The notes under the pieces are model-generated. The model ran no database searches. It was not told where the DNA came from and saw nothing but the letters and a program-made list of their open reading frames with translations. A program made the translations under genes and the position numbers. Shown in pieces: positions 33,832 to 43,207 of a stretch of 48,954 bases of DNA. Each line of letters starts with the position of its first letter. Within the stretch, counting starts at the first letter, position 1. Source of the DNA: UMGS1251 sp036666555 (GTDB lineage: Bacteria > Bacillota > Clostridia > Lachnospirales > Lachnospiraceae); the NCBI GenBank assembly GCA_036666555.1, contig JAVWVS010000016.1, positions 1 through 48,954 of the forward strand. Reading direction: 5' to 3'.

Positions 33832-35136
33832 GTGACCTATCAAGAAGCAAGGGTATATTTGGACGAAATGTCGAAATACGGAAGTGTACTTGGCTTAGAC
33901 ACCATTCGGGAACTGCTGCGGGAGCTTCATGACCCGCAAAAGGACCTGCAGTTTGTTCATATTGCGGGAACGAATGGAAAAGGCTCTGTGCTAGCTTACA
34001 CTTCTACCATATTAAGTGAGGCGGGATACAGAACCGGCAGGTATGTTTCACCAACGGTAGTTTCCTATCTGGAGCGGATTCAAGTAGATGGTATATGGAT
34101 ATCAGAAGCAGAATTCGCAGCGTTCATAGAAGATATCAAAAAAGCTATCGCGCGTATGGAAACAAATGGAGGGAGACCTCCTACTGTTTTTGAAATAGAA
34201 ACGGCGGTAGCTTTTTTGTATTTCAAAAAAAAGAAATGTGATATCGTAGTATTAGAAACGGGACTGGGTGGCTTGATGGATGCCACCAATGTAGTGGAAC
34301 ATACACTAATAGCGGCATTTGCCTCTATTAGTCTGGATCACATGGGATTTTTAGGAGAGACACTTACGGAAATCGCTGAGAATAAAGCAGGAATCATAAA
34401 GCCCGGTTGCACCGTTATAACCGGTGTACAGGAACTCCATGTGCAGAAGGTGTTAGAAAAAAAAGCAACTCAATACTCTTGTCCTCTTAAGATGCCGGTA
34501 AAAACAAGAGCAGTGAAAGAAAAGGATTCTTATCTGGGACAGACATTTTCTTATGGTGATATGGAACATTTGGAAATTGCCTTAGCAGGAGAGCATCAGA
34601 TGGAAAATGCACTGGTGGCACTTACCATTATCGAGGAACTCAACCGAAAGGATTTTCATATTACGAAAGATCATATCCGAGCAGGACTTTTACATACCAG
34701 ATGGCAGGGAAGGTTTACCTGTATCCGAAAGTCGCCGGTATTTATCATAGATGGAGCGCATAATGAAGATGCAGCCAAACGATTAAAAACTGCAGTGCAG
34801 AAGTATTTTACAGGTAGAAGGCTGATCTATATTATGGGTGTATTTAAAGACAAAGAGTACGAAAAGATAGCCGCACAGATGGCACCAATGGCAGCAGTAG
34901 TCTATACTATAGACCTTCCTGATGAGAACAGAACGCTATCGGCGGTGGAACTGCAAAAAGTAGTCCTGCCTTATTGCAAACAGACTTATGTAGCAGAAAG
35001 TGTGGAAGATGCAGTGGAGCGGGCGCTGATGCAGGCGGGGGAAAATGATGTAATATTGGCATTTGGTTCCTTATCCTATTTAGGCAGAGTCTTGAAAAAG
35101 TTGACAATCAGTCCGAAAGGGGAAAATGATGATTGA
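33832..35136 (+). CDS. folC: Folylpolyglutamate synthase / dihydrofolate synthase
   Basis: This 434-residue Mur-ligase-like enzyme has the P-loop HIAGTNGKGSVLAYTS, the omega-type loop segment ETGLGGLMDATN, and DGAHNEDAAKRL. It adds glutamate to folates. I chose the GTG at 33832 (VTYQEARVYL, aligned with the usual family start, AAGGA nearby) over an ATG eight codons earlier that has no ribosome site. It starts 50 nt after lpdA and overlaps folE. Confidence 0.93.
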   Translation: MTYQEARVYLDEMSKYGSVLGLDTIRELLRELHDPQKDLQFVHIAGTNGKGSVLAYTSTILSEAGYRTGRYVSPTVVSYLERIQVDGIWISEAEFAAFIEDIKKAIARMETNGGRPPTVFEIETAVAFLYFKKKKCDIVVLETGLGGLMDATNVVEHTLIAAFASISLDHMGFLGETLTEIAENKAGIIKPGCTVITGVQELHVQKVLEKKATQYSCPLKMPVKTRAVKEKDSYLGQTFSYGDMEHLEIALAGEHQMENALVALTIIEELNRKDFHITKDHIRAGLLHTRWQGRFTCIRKSPVFIIDGAHNEDAAKRLKTAVQKYFTGRRLIYIMGVFKDKEYEKIAAQMAPMAAVVYTIDLPDENRTLSAVELQKVVLPYCKQTYVAESVEDAVERALMQAGENDVILAFGSLSYLGRVLKKLTISPKGENDD

Positions 35137-35686
35137 TAAAGAAAAAGTAGAGCAGGCGGTTCGACTATTATTAGAAGGCATTGGAGAAGATGTGAACCGA
35201 GAAGGTCTTATTGAGACGCCGAAACGTATTTCCAGAATGTATGAGGAAATCTACGGGGGTATGGAAGAAGATGCGGGAATACATTTGCAGAAAACATTCC
35301 ATGTAAATCAAAGTGAAATGGTAGTAGAAAAGGATATTGCATTTTTTTCTACTTGTGAACATCATCTGCTTCCCTTTTATGGAAAGGCGCACATTGCCTA
35401 TGTTCCTGATGGGAAAGTGGTAGGATTAAGTAAACTTGCAAGAACGGTGGAGACTTTTGCAAAACGTCTTCAACTGCAAGAACAGCTTACTGGACAGATT
35501 GCAGACGCATTGATGGAACATTTACTGCCACAAGGGGCAATTGTTATGCTGGAAGCAGAGCATATGTGTATGACCATGCGTGGCATTAAAAAACCGGGAA
35601 GCAAAACGGTGACATTGGCAAAACGTGGTGTGTTTTCAGAGCAACCGGAATTCACAGAACTGTTTTTTCATATGCTGCAACCGTAG
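35126..35686 (+). CDS. folE: GTP cyclohydrolase I
   Basis: This 186-residue enzyme makes dihydroneopterin triphosphate from GTP, the first step of folate synthesis. Zinc and catalytic residues lie in FFSTCEHHLLPF and EAEHMCMTMRGIKKPGS. It overlaps the end of folC by 11 nt. The ATG one codon later (35129) is an equally possible start. Confidence 0.96.
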   Translation: MMIDKEKVEQAVRLLLEGIGEDVNREGLIETPKRISRMYEEIYGGMEEDAGIHLQKTFHVNQSEMVVEKDIAFFSTCEHHLLPFYGKAHIAYVPDGKVVGLSKLARTVETFAKRLQLQEQLTGQIADALMEHLLPQGAIVMLEAEHMCMTMRGIKKPGSKTVTLAKRGVFSEQPEFTELFFHMLQP

Positions 35687-35694
35687 GAGAAACC

Positions 35695-36186
35695 ATGGAA
35701 CGAATAGAAGCAATTAGAAAACACCCTCTTTATATTTCTTGTTATGATAGGCTGCAAAAACAAGAAGAAGGAAGAATATTTTGCAACCATACCATGGAAC
35801 ATTTTCTGGATGTGGCAAGGATTGGGTATATTCAGAATTTAGAACAGCACTTGGGAATTGCAAAAGACATGATTTATGCGGTGGCGTTACTACATGATCT
35901 GGGGAAATGTATCCAGTATGCAGATGGAACACCTCATGAGCTTGCCGGCGCAGAAATTGCTTCCAAGATTTTAACAGAGTTGCCGGAATCACTTGCTTTT
36001 TCAGGGGAAGAAAAAGAACAGATCATGCAGGCAATTCAAGTACACCGAAATGGAAGTGAGACCGGAGGGACACTGGGGAAATTATTGTATGAAAGTGATA
36101 AACGATCTCGAAATTGCTTTGCCTGTCCGGGTAATTCAAAGTGCAATTGGGATGAACAGAAAAAAAATGGGGGAATTACGGTATGA
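35695..36186 (+). CDS. HD-domain phosphohydrolase in the folate operon
   Basis: This 163-residue protein has an HD-type metal site: H in CNHTMEHF, HD in LLHDLGK, and later H residues in HELAGAE and VHRNG. A C-terminal cysteine group C141-x2-C144-x5-C150 is present. It sits between folE and folP, with 8 nt before it and an ATGA overlap after it. HD proteins hydrolyse phosphate esters or nucleotides. The context makes it a candidate for removing phosphates from dihydroneopterin triphosphate, but this is inference. Confidence 0.8.
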   Translation: MERIEAIRKHPLYISCYDRLQKQEEGRIFCNHTMEHFLDVARIGYIQNLEQHLGIAKDMIYAVALLHDLGKCIQYADGTPHELAGAEIASKILTELPESLAFSGEEKEQIMQAIQVHRNGSETGGTLGKLLYESDKRSRNCFACPGNSKCNWDEQKKNGGITV

Positions 36187-37001
36187 GGATTGGCGAGAGG
36201 GACTTTGACACCAGAAACAAAACCTATGTGATGGGAATCTTAAATGTAACACCGGATTCCTTTTCTGATGGGGGAAAATATAACCAAGTAGAACAGGCTG
36301 TTAGGCATGCAGAAAAATTAATCCGTGATGGTGCAGATATCATAGATATTGGCGGAGAATCTACAAGACCCGGGCATACTCAGATTTCAGAGGAAGAAGA
36401 AATCCAAAGAGTAGCTCCGGTGATTGAAAAACTTAGAAAGAATTATGATGTACCTCTTTCCATCGATACTTATAAGAGTAAAGTTGCAGGGGCAGCCATT
36501 GAGGCAGGCGCACAGCTGGTGAATGATATCTGGGGACTTCGCTATGATAAAGAGATGGCAGCTACCGTTGCAGCGGCAGATGTGGCATGCTGCATCATGC
36601 ATAATCGTGAAAAATCAGAATATCAGTATTTTTTAAACGGAGTGATGGATGATTTGACGAAGAGTATTCACATTGCCAAAGAAGCAGGCATTGGAGAAGA
36701 TAAAATTATTCTGGATCCGGGGGTAGGATTCGGAAAAACATATGAAATGAATCTGGCAATCTTGAAAAATCTGTCTGCATTTCACCGGTTTCCTTATCCT
36801 ATCTTGCTAGGGGCATCGAGAAAATCAGTGATTGGACTCACCTTGGATTTGCCAGTGGATCAAAGAGAAGAAGGGACCTTAGTAACGACGGTTATGGCGG
36901 TAATGAGTGGATGCACATTTGTCAGAGTGCATGATGTAGCTGGAAATCGGCGGGCAATTTTGATGGCTGAAGCCATTCAAAAAGAACATGGGTTAGCATA
37001 A
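36183..37001 (+). CDS. folP: Dihydropteroate synthase
   Basis: This 272-residue TIM-barrel enzyme joins para-aminobenzoate to the pterin diphosphate. GILNVTPDSFSDGG, DIIDIGGESTRPG, DPGVGFGKT and GASRKSVIG are the pterin- and diphosphate-binding motifs. The start overlaps the stop of the HD gene (ATGA). Confidence 0.97.
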   Translation: MRIGERDFDTRNKTYVMGILNVTPDSFSDGGKYNQVEQAVRHAEKLIRDGADIIDIGGESTRPGHTQISEEEEIQRVAPVIEKLRKNYDVPLSIDTYKSKVAGAAIEAGAQLVNDIWGLRYDKEMAATVAAADVACCIMHNREKSEYQYFLNGVMDDLTKSIHIAKEAGIGEDKIILDPGVGFGKTYEMNLAILKNLSAFHRFPYPILLGASRKSVIGLTLDLPVDQREEGTLVTTVMAVMSGCTFVRVHDVAGNRRAILMAEAIQKEHGLA

Positions 37002-37043
37002 ACTTAGCATAGATATCATAGAACAACAGGAGAACTAGAAACT

Positions 37044-37862
37044 ATGGATAAAATTAAAATACAAAATTTGGAAGTGTTTGCAAAGCACGGAGTGTTCCCG
37101 GAAGAAAATGTGCTGGGGCAAAAGTTTATCGTATCTGCGACTCTTTATACGGATACCAGAAAAGCAGGAAAAACAGATGATTTAACGGCTTCCATTCATT
37201 ATGGAGAGGTGAGTCAGTTCATTGATACTTATATGAAGGCACATACCTATCAGTTGCTGGAACGAGTGGCAGAGGGATTGGCAGAAGAATTGTTATTGCA
37301 TACCAGACATCTGCAGAAGATACAAATAGAAGTAAAAAAACCATGGGCGCCGGTAGGACTTCCGGTGGAATATGTGGCAGTAGAGATTGAACGGCAGTGG
37401 CATGTAGCTTATGTGGCACTGGGGTCTAATATGGGAGATAAGAAAGCACATTTAGATCAAGCAGTGAAAGCACTTGACTCCCAAAAAGATTGCCGAGTGA
37501 CTAAACGCTCAGAATATATGGTAACAGCACCTTACGGAGTGGTAGAACAAGATGATTTTCTAAATGGTTGCGTGGAAGTGCAAACACTTCTGACACCAGA
37601 AGAATTATTGGACGAATTACACTGTATTGAACAATCCGAAGGAAGAGAACGGATTTTACACTGGGGTCCTAGGACACTGGATTTAGATATTTTGTTTTAT
37701 GATGATCTGGTGATGGAGGAGGAAACACTCATCATTCCCCATGTAGAAATGCATAAACGAGATTTTGTACTGATGCCTTTAGCACAAATAGCCGGGCATA
37801 AAAGACATCCCATTGTGGGGAAGACAGTCAACGAGCTTTTGGAAGAAGTGAAAGGATCGTGA
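37044..37862 (+). CDS. folK: Dihydroneopterin aldolase / HPPK fusion (FolB-FolK)
   Basis: This 272-residue bifunctional protein has a FolB domain at about 1-118 (FAKHGVFPEENVLGQ, YQLLERVAEGLAE) and a FolK domain from about 121 (YVALGSNMGDKKAHL, GPRTLDLDIL). It converts dihydroneopterin to the 6-hydroxymethyl compound and then pyrophosphorylates it, supplying FolP. Such fusions are known in Firmicutes. It begins 42 nt after folP. Confidence 0.95.
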   Translation: MDKIKIQNLEVFAKHGVFPEENVLGQKFIVSATLYTDTRKAGKTDDLTASIHYGEVSQFIDTYMKAHTYQLLERVAEGLAEELLLHTRHLQKIQIEVKKPWAPVGLPVEYVAVEIERQWHVAYVALGSNMGDKKAHLDQAVKALDSQKDCRVTKRSEYMVTAPYGVVEQDDFLNGCVEVQTLLTPEELLDELHCIEQSEGRERILHWGPRTLDLDILFYDDLVMEEETLIIPHVEMHKRDFVLMPLAQIAGHKRHPIVGKTVNELLEEVKGS

Positions 37863-37866
37863 GAAG

Positions 37867-38625
37867 ATGTACGAGGAAGAGTTTTATGCGGTTACTGTGA
37901 CTGCAAAGAAAAAAGCCGATCTGCTAAATAAAAATCCCATGGGCTACATTCTGTCTGCTATATTAGGCGGTGTTTTTATTGGATTTGGGGTGCTGCTAGT
38001 GGGAACGATTGCCGGACTACTAAAAGGACAGCCTTATATGAAAATTGTAATTGGTGCTGCATTTGGAATCGCACTTAGTCTCATCGTTATGGCAGGAGCT
38101 GAACTTTTTACTGGAAACAGCATGATAATGAGTATGGGTGCCCTAGGGAGAACCGTTACTTGGAAACAGACGTATAAAATTTGGCTCGTGTGTTATATCG
38201 GGAATTGGATAGGAGCAATTTTACTGGCAGTACTGTTTGTAGGAGGTGGATTGGCCACGGGAGCTGCGGGGGAAGCAATGGCAGCTACAGCGGCAATGAA
38301 GATGAGCATACCTCCATTGGCTCTTTTCATTCGTGGAATTTTGTGTAATGTTTTAGTATGTCTGGCTGTATGGTGTACCTTCCGCTGCAAGTCAGAAAGT
38401 GGAAAATTGATTATGATATTTTGGTGCTTATTTGCATTCAATATCTGTGGATTTGAACATAGCATTGCCAATATGACTTATCTAACTGTTGCTTTGATGG
38501 CACCGTTCCAGGAGGCAATCAGCGTGGGAGGGTACTTCTATAATATCTTAATCGTGACCCTTGGAAATATGGTAGGAGCGGCATTATTCGTGGTAGTGCC
38601 CTACTATGTGATAGGGAAGAAATAA
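37867..38625 (+). CDS. Formate/nitrite transporter family channel
   Basis: This 252-residue membrane protein has the FNT pentameric channel pattern, with AGAELFTGN in the first half, RGILCNVLVCLAVW in the second, and FEHSIANM carrying the conserved pore histidine. It starts 4 nt after folB-folK. Next to C1-folate genes the natural cargo is probably formate, exported or imported. Members also move nitrite or hydrosulfide, so specificity is not certain. Confidence 0.92.
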   Translation: MYEEEFYAVTVTAKKKADLLNKNPMGYILSAILGGVFIGFGVLLVGTIAGLLKGQPYMKIVIGAAFGIALSLIVMAGAELFTGNSMIMSMGALGRTVTWKQTYKIWLVCYIGNWIGAILLAVLFVGGGLATGAAGEAMAATAAMKMSIPPLALFIRGILCNVLVCLAVWCTFRCKSESGKLIMIFWCLFAFNICGFEHSIANMTYLTVALMAPFQEAISVGGYFYNILIVTLGNMVGAALFVVVPYYVIGKK

Positions 38626-38691
38626 CAAACAAGCCGGATTACGAACGTATGGGTAATCGCATTGCACTACCCAGAAGAGGATGCTATTAGT

Positions 38692-39618
38692 ATGAAAAAA
38701 AGAGATTTAAGACCATATCATGGTGTGATTTTTATTTTATGTTTTACAGGGATTTTATTTGGGGTGGAACCAATGATAGGAAACCGAATGGGAATCTATG
38801 GAACAGCAGTGGGAGAATTATTATTTTTGCTGTTGTCCGTTCTATTTGTGGTGGCAACAAAAGCTGATTTTAAAAGGGTGTTTCCACTTCAAAAGCCAAG
38901 GGTTTCAGCAATTTTCGGAAGTTTACTTTTATGGGGTGGTACCTTTGGTATCATGACCGTGATATTGACCGTGATGATGTATTTGTTTCCGCAACAAGCA
39001 GCGGGTGCTAGTCAAGGATTGGAAAATATGACCATGGAACTGCCTTTTTTACTGGGGGTGCTGATTATTGCAGTGGCACCGGCCATTTGTGAAGAAGCAG
39101 TATTTCGCGGAGTATTTATGAGAAGTCTGTCACCCATTGGTAACAAATGGATTGTGTTGGTTATTACAGGAGCACTATTTGGAGCGTTTCATGGAAACCT
39201 AATGAAATTTATTCCCACCACTATGTTGGGTATTTTATTTGGATATATTGTGTGGGAAACCAACAATATGTTTTACTCCGTGTTGTTACATTTTCTGAAT
39301 AATTTCATGTCGGTGGTTGCACTTTATGCATTGCAGTCCACAATGAAAATGACAGAGAGGAATCCCGATATCAGTGTGGCGATGGATAGTGTACAACTGC
39401 CACTTCTTTCGGTAGGAGTCTATTTGTTTATGGCTATGGCGGTTCCATTTTGTTTGTATATTGGTTATTTTTTGCTTCACAAAGGAATACAGGGAGCTCC
39501 GGTTACTTTGTTTCCACAGGAAAAGAAAACGGTTTTTTGGATTTTAATTGGTATTACCCTATGTATTTTTTTATTAGCAGTGGCAGTGTGCCTTCTTTCT
39601 GTTTTAGTTGACGGATAG
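38692..39618 (+). CDS. CPBP family intramembrane metalloprotease
   Basis: This 308-residue, about eight-helix membrane protein has the CPBP (CAAX protease/bacteriocin-processing) motifs: EEAVFRGVFMR, ALFGAFHGN and LHFLNN. Members cleave prenylated or small peptide substrates or act in bacteriocin immunity. I chose the ATG at 38692, preceded by AGAGGA, over one 10 codons earlier. The stop overlaps the possible GTG of the next frame. Confidence 0.9.
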   Translation: MKKRDLRPYHGVIFILCFTGILFGVEPMIGNRMGIYGTAVGELLFLLLSVLFVVATKADFKRVFPLQKPRVSAIFGSLLLWGGTFGIMTVILTVMMYLFPQQAAGASQGLENMTMELPFLLGVLIIAVAPAICEEAVFRGVFMRSLSPIGNKWIVLVITGALFGAFHGNLMKFIPTTMLGILFGYIVWETNNMFYSVLLHFLNNFMSVVALYALQSTMKMTERNPDISVAMDSVQLPLLSVGVYLFMAMAVPFCLYIGYFLLHKGIQGAPVTLFPQEKKTVFWILIGITLCIFLLAVAVCLLSVLVDG

Positions 39619-39638
39619 TGGATGAAAGGAATTTGAAT

Positions 39639-40580
39639 ATGTTGGAAGAACTTTTACAGTCTTATGAAAATGAAAAATTAATGGCAATTGCGAAGATACA
39701 TCACGTGGAGCTCATGAAAGAGGGAGAAGAAGTTGCCCTTGCAGAACGGGTGAAGGAGAAAATTTTGGATCCAGTAGAGATGCAAAATTTTTTCTTATGT
39801 ACACAGACCGATGAGATAGAGGCATTCGAAATGATTTTGCAGAACGCTGAGTCAGCAGTACCAGAGGAAATTCTGAGTTATTTGCTGGTGGGAGGTTATT
39901 GTAAACGAGAAGGTGCAGACTCTTTTTCAATTCCGTGGGAGGTGAAAGAGGGATACCTTGAGATGAATACAAAGGTCTTTCAAGTCCAAAGAAAACGGAC
40001 GGAACGGATTGCGAACTATTGTCATGCAGCCAATAATCTATATGCAGTGGCACCGCCATCCCAAGTTGTGGTATTGTTTAACCAGTATGAACCGGAACCA
40101 GTGACTGAGGAAGAAATTATTTCGACCTATGGGATTTTGCATTTACATCGTTGTAATTTTGTGTATGAAGAAGGATTATTTATCGATGAAAAGTTGATAG
40201 AGGATAAGCGCTATGTAGACTTATATCAGAGACAGCAAAACAGTCCTTTTTATATCCCACCCAAAGAAGAGATAGAGATTCTTGCCCAGTACGACCAGAC
40301 GGCCATTACAGAGGAGATGAGGACGGCAGCCAAGTACTTGATGGAGGAGTTAAAGGCACCGGAGGATGCAGTGATAGAAGCCTGCTCCATTTTACAGATT
40401 GTAATTCGCAAAGGTGGAAAACTGGAAGATGCTATGGAGCTTTTACGAGATTATCGGATCCAATTTCAAACAGAGGAACAGGTAGAAACATTTGTAGGTC
40501 TTCTCGTAGAATTGTGGAATCATTCCCGGATGGTGCTAAACCGCGGATATACGCCGGCAGAAATGCAGGAATATGAATAA
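39639..40580 (+). CDS. Uncharacterised soluble protein, last gene of the C1/folate transcript
   Basis: This 313-residue protein was not recognised. It is acidic, rich in charged helices, with no signal peptide or membrane segment. The N-terminal part (LEELLQSYENEKLMAIAKIH) looks like a short helical module, and a middle part contains aromatic residues around YNQYEPEP-like text. I chose the ATG at 39639, 8 nt after AAGGA, over a GTG that overlaps the protease stop. It is closely linked to the CPBP protease and ends before a large hairpin. Confidence 0.75.
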   Translation: MLEELLQSYENEKLMAIAKIHHVELMKEGEEVALAERVKEKILDPVEMQNFFLCTQTDEIEAFEMILQNAESAVPEEILSYLLVGGYCKREGADSFSIPWEVKEGYLEMNTKVFQVQRKRTERIANYCHAANNLYAVAPPSQVVVLFNQYEPEPVTEEEIISTYGILHLHRCNFVYEEGLFIDEKLIEDKRYVDLYQRQQNSPFYIPPKEEIEILAQYDQTAITEEMRTAAKYLMEELKAPEDAVIEACSILQIVIRKGGKLEDAMELLRDYRIQFQTEEQVETFVGLLVELWNHSRMVLNRGYTPAEMQEYE

Positions 40581-40598
40581 AAGGCGCATTTGTTTGTT

Positions 40599-40657
40599 AA
40601 AAATATAACTGGGGACGTAGCCAACTTAAAGTTGGCTACGTCCCCAGTTATATTTTT
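40599..40657. terminator. 28-bp perfect hairpin, bidirectional terminator; core-only copy of REP-like repeat
   Basis: A 28-nt arm (A5, TATAACTGGGGACGTAGCC...) and its exact complement around a TAA loop end in AAAAA on the left and TTTTT on the right. It lies between convergent gene ends at 40580 and 40663, so it can stop transcripts from both sides. The GGGGACGTAG core is shared with the repeats at 43505, 47198 and 47839. Confidence 0.9.
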
Positions 40658-40662
40658 GTCAT

Positions 40663-42084
40663 TTAGAAACGGAAATCTCTTCGATTATTTTCTTGGATTT
40701 CTTTTAAATTATCCAATACAGTTTGACGAACTTTTTCATTGGGAATATTTTCAATTTCATTTAAGATTAGTTTATCTCCTACTTCTTTTGTAGCGGGAGA
40801 TGCATAATCCATTAGATATTCTTTCAAGGTCATCAAGGCATTGGGGTGGCAGCAGTTTTGAATTTGCCCTGTCTTGCATAAGGACATAAAGCGGTCACCG
40901 GTTCTTCCGGCACGATAGCAAGCGGTGCAAAAACTTGGAAGATAGCCCATATCCATCAACCATTTGACAATCTCATCTAAAGTACGAGTATCGCTGACGT
41001 CAAATTGTTCTGAATTATCGTCCTCTGCTTCAGGTTCATAATATCCACCAACACTTGTTTTGGAACCTCCACTGATTTGAGAAATACCATAATGAATCAC
41101 ACGTTCTCTGGTTTTTTGACTTTCTCTGGTGGAAATAATCATTCCGGTGTAAGGTACAGAAATTCGAATACAAGCAATGATTTTACTAAATACATCATCG
41201 TTAATACCATTGTCAAATGCATCCGGATCGATGTCGTCTGCACGTCTTAAGCGGGGAACGCTAATGGTATGTGGACCTACGCCAAATGCAGCTTCTAAAT
41301 GCTCGGCATGCATTAAAAGACCAGCGAATTCGTAACGATATTTGTCTAAGCCAAACAATACGCCACAGCCTACATCATCAATCCCTCCTTCCATGGCACG
41401 ATCCATGGCTTCGGTGTGATAGTCGTAGTCGTGTTTTGGTCCGGTTGGATGAAGCTTAAAGTAACTTTCCTTGTGGTAAGTTTCCTGGAACAAAATGTAG
41501 GTACCGATGCCTGCATCTTTTAATTTACGATAGTTTTCTACTGTAGTAGCAGCAATATTTACATTGACACGACGAATTTCTCCATTTTTATGCTTAATGC
41601 TGTAAATCGTTTTGATACAGTCCAAAACATATTCAATAGGGCAATTGACCGGATCTTCACCTGTTTCCAAAGCGAGACGCTTGTGCCCCATATCCTGCAA
41701 TGCAATGACTTCGTTGCGGACTTCTTCCTGGGTCAATTTTTTACGGGCAATGTGCTTATTTTTTAAGTGGTAAGGGCAATAAGTACAGCCGTTGATACAG
41801 TAGTTAGATAGATAAAGAGGGGCAAACATGACAATTCGGTTGCCGTAAAAATCCTTTTTGATCTGCTCTGCAAGGGCATAAATTTCTTGATTTTTTTCTT
41901 CAATGTCACAGTCCAGTAATACGGAGGCTTCTCGATGAGTAAGTCCTTTTCTTTTTCTTGCTTTCACTAAAATAGATTCAATCAGTTCTGCGTTGTGTTT
42001 GTTTTGCTCGGCATATGCCAGTGTTTCTTGGATTTCCTCGTCATTGATAAAGTCATCCGCTTTTTTTGATGCTGGGTTATACAT
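40663..42084 (-). CDS. hydG: [FeFe]-hydrogenase maturase HydG (radical SAM tyrosine lyase)
   Basis: This 473-residue protein has the radical SAM CX3CX2C motif at C96, C100 and C103 (NYCINGCTYC), and a C-terminal second-cluster region with FCTACYRAGRTGDRFM and NCCHPNA. HydG splits tyrosine to make CO and cyanide ligands for the hydrogenase H-cluster. AAGGAGG precedes the start. It follows hydE by 34 nt. Confidence 0.97.
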   Translation of the reverse strand: MYNPASKKADDFINDEEIQETLAYAEQNKHNAELIESILVKARKRKGLTHREASVLLDCDIEEKNQEIYALAEQIKKDFYGNRIVMFAPLYLSNYCINGCTYCPYHLKNKHIARKKLTQEEVRNEVIALQDMGHKRLALETGEDPVNCPIEYVLDCIKTIYSIKHKNGEIRRVNVNIAATTVENYRKLKDAGIGTYILFQETYHKESYFKLHPTGPKHDYDYHTEAMDRAMEGGIDDVGCGVLFGLDKYRYEFAGLLMHAEHLEAAFGVGPHTISVPRLRRADDIDPDAFDNGINDDVFSKIIACIRISVPYTGMIISTRESQKTRERVIHYGISQISGGSKTSVGGYYEPEAEDDNSEQFDVSDTRTLDEIVKWLMDMGYLPSFCTACYRAGRTGDRFMSLCKTGQIQNCCHPNALMTLKEYLMDYASPATKEVGDKLILNEIENIPNEKVRQTVLDNLKEIQENNRRDFRF

Positions 42085-42118
42085 AATGGTTCCTCCTTTA
42101 ATTTGTTAAACTTTGTAT

Positions 42119-43180
42119 TTATTGCGTACGTTCGACCAAAGAGTCTCCTCTTGCGGTTGTCACGCGATAACCAATAGAACGGATGCGACGGTCCAGACAT
42201 TTTCTGCATTCAGCGGCTTCGTCTCCGGTACAGATTTTGTCGTCGTAAAGTGCGTAGTCTTTTCGAACATCCGTAGGTGAAAGATTGGGCATGACTACAT
42301 TTGCCCCAGCGAGAATCCCCCGTTCTCGCCCATTTGGATCAATGGTTCCCAGTGCAGTGGTGGAAGGGAGCAGTACCTTTGGTAACATCAGCCGGATGAG
42401 ACCCAGCATAAAAAGAGTTAATTCCAGTGTTCCTGGTGCTTCCTTGGCAAATGGAGTATCATGGTGCGGGATAAAAGGTCCAATCCCAACCATTTGGGGA
42501 TTTAGTTCTTTTAAATACAACATGTCATCGGCTAGATTTTCGGTGGTCTGATAGGGAGACCCAACCATGAATCCGGTCCCCACCTGGTAACCGATTTCTT
42601 TCAACCAAGCAAGACATTGCTGTCGGTGCGCTGCGGTCAGTCCAGAAGGATGAAGCCGTTCATAATGGTTGCTGTCGTAAGTCTCGTGGCGTAACAGATA
42701 TCGATTGGCACCTGCGTCAAAAAACTTTTGATAGCTTTCAAAAGAACGTTCTCCAATGGAAAGAGTAATGGCACAATCCGGGTATTTTGCATGAATGGTA
42801 GAAATCAAGGTAATCATTTTCTCATCTGTAAAATATCCATCCTCACCGCCTTGCAAGACAAATGTGCGAAATCCAAGCTCATACCCTACAGCACAACAAT
42901 CATAAATCTCCTCCATAGTAAGTCGATACCGGTGAATATTTCCATTGCTTTTTCGAATTCCACAGTACAGACAATCATTTTTACAATAATTAGTAAACTC
43001 AATCAGCCCACGGATATATACATCCCGGCCATAGTGGCGATGTCGCACTGCTCTCGACTGGTCAAACAAATATTCAGCAGCCTCGTGGGTACGTCCATCA
43101 ATCAGTTGTATCCATTCCTTACGAGTCAACACTTGAGTTGTTTTCAATTGATCAATTAAACTTAATATTACCTTATCCAT
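42119..43180 (-). CDS. hydE: [FeFe]-hydrogenase maturase HydE (radical SAM)
   Basis: This 353-residue radical SAM protein has CX3CX2C at C66, C70 and C73 (NYCKNDCLYC) and the HydE-type LQGGEDGYFTDE and YLLRHETYD segments. HydE works with HydG and HydF to build the diiron subcluster. HydF and the hydrogenase itself are not in the window. It is 27 nt downstream of the TM1266-family gene. Confidence 0.95.
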   Translation of the reverse strand: MDKVILSLIDQLKTTQVLTRKEWIQLIDGRTHEAAEYLFDQSRAVRHRHYGRDVYIRGLIEFTNYCKNDCLYCGIRKSNGNIHRYRLTMEEIYDCCAVGYELGFRTFVLQGGEDGYFTDEKMITLISTIHAKYPDCAITLSIGERSFESYQKFFDAGANRYLLRHETYDSNHYERLHPSGLTAAHRQQCLAWLKEIGYQVGTGFMVGSPYQTTENLADDMLYLKELNPQMVGIGPFIPHHDTPFAKEAPGTLELTLFMLGLIRLMLPKVLLPSTTALGTIDPNGRERGILAGANVVMPNLSPTDVRKDYALYDDKICTGDEAAECRKCLDRRIRSIGYRVTTARGDSLVERTQ

Positions 43181-43207
43181 AAAACCTCACATTCCGCTTT
43201 CAGACCG

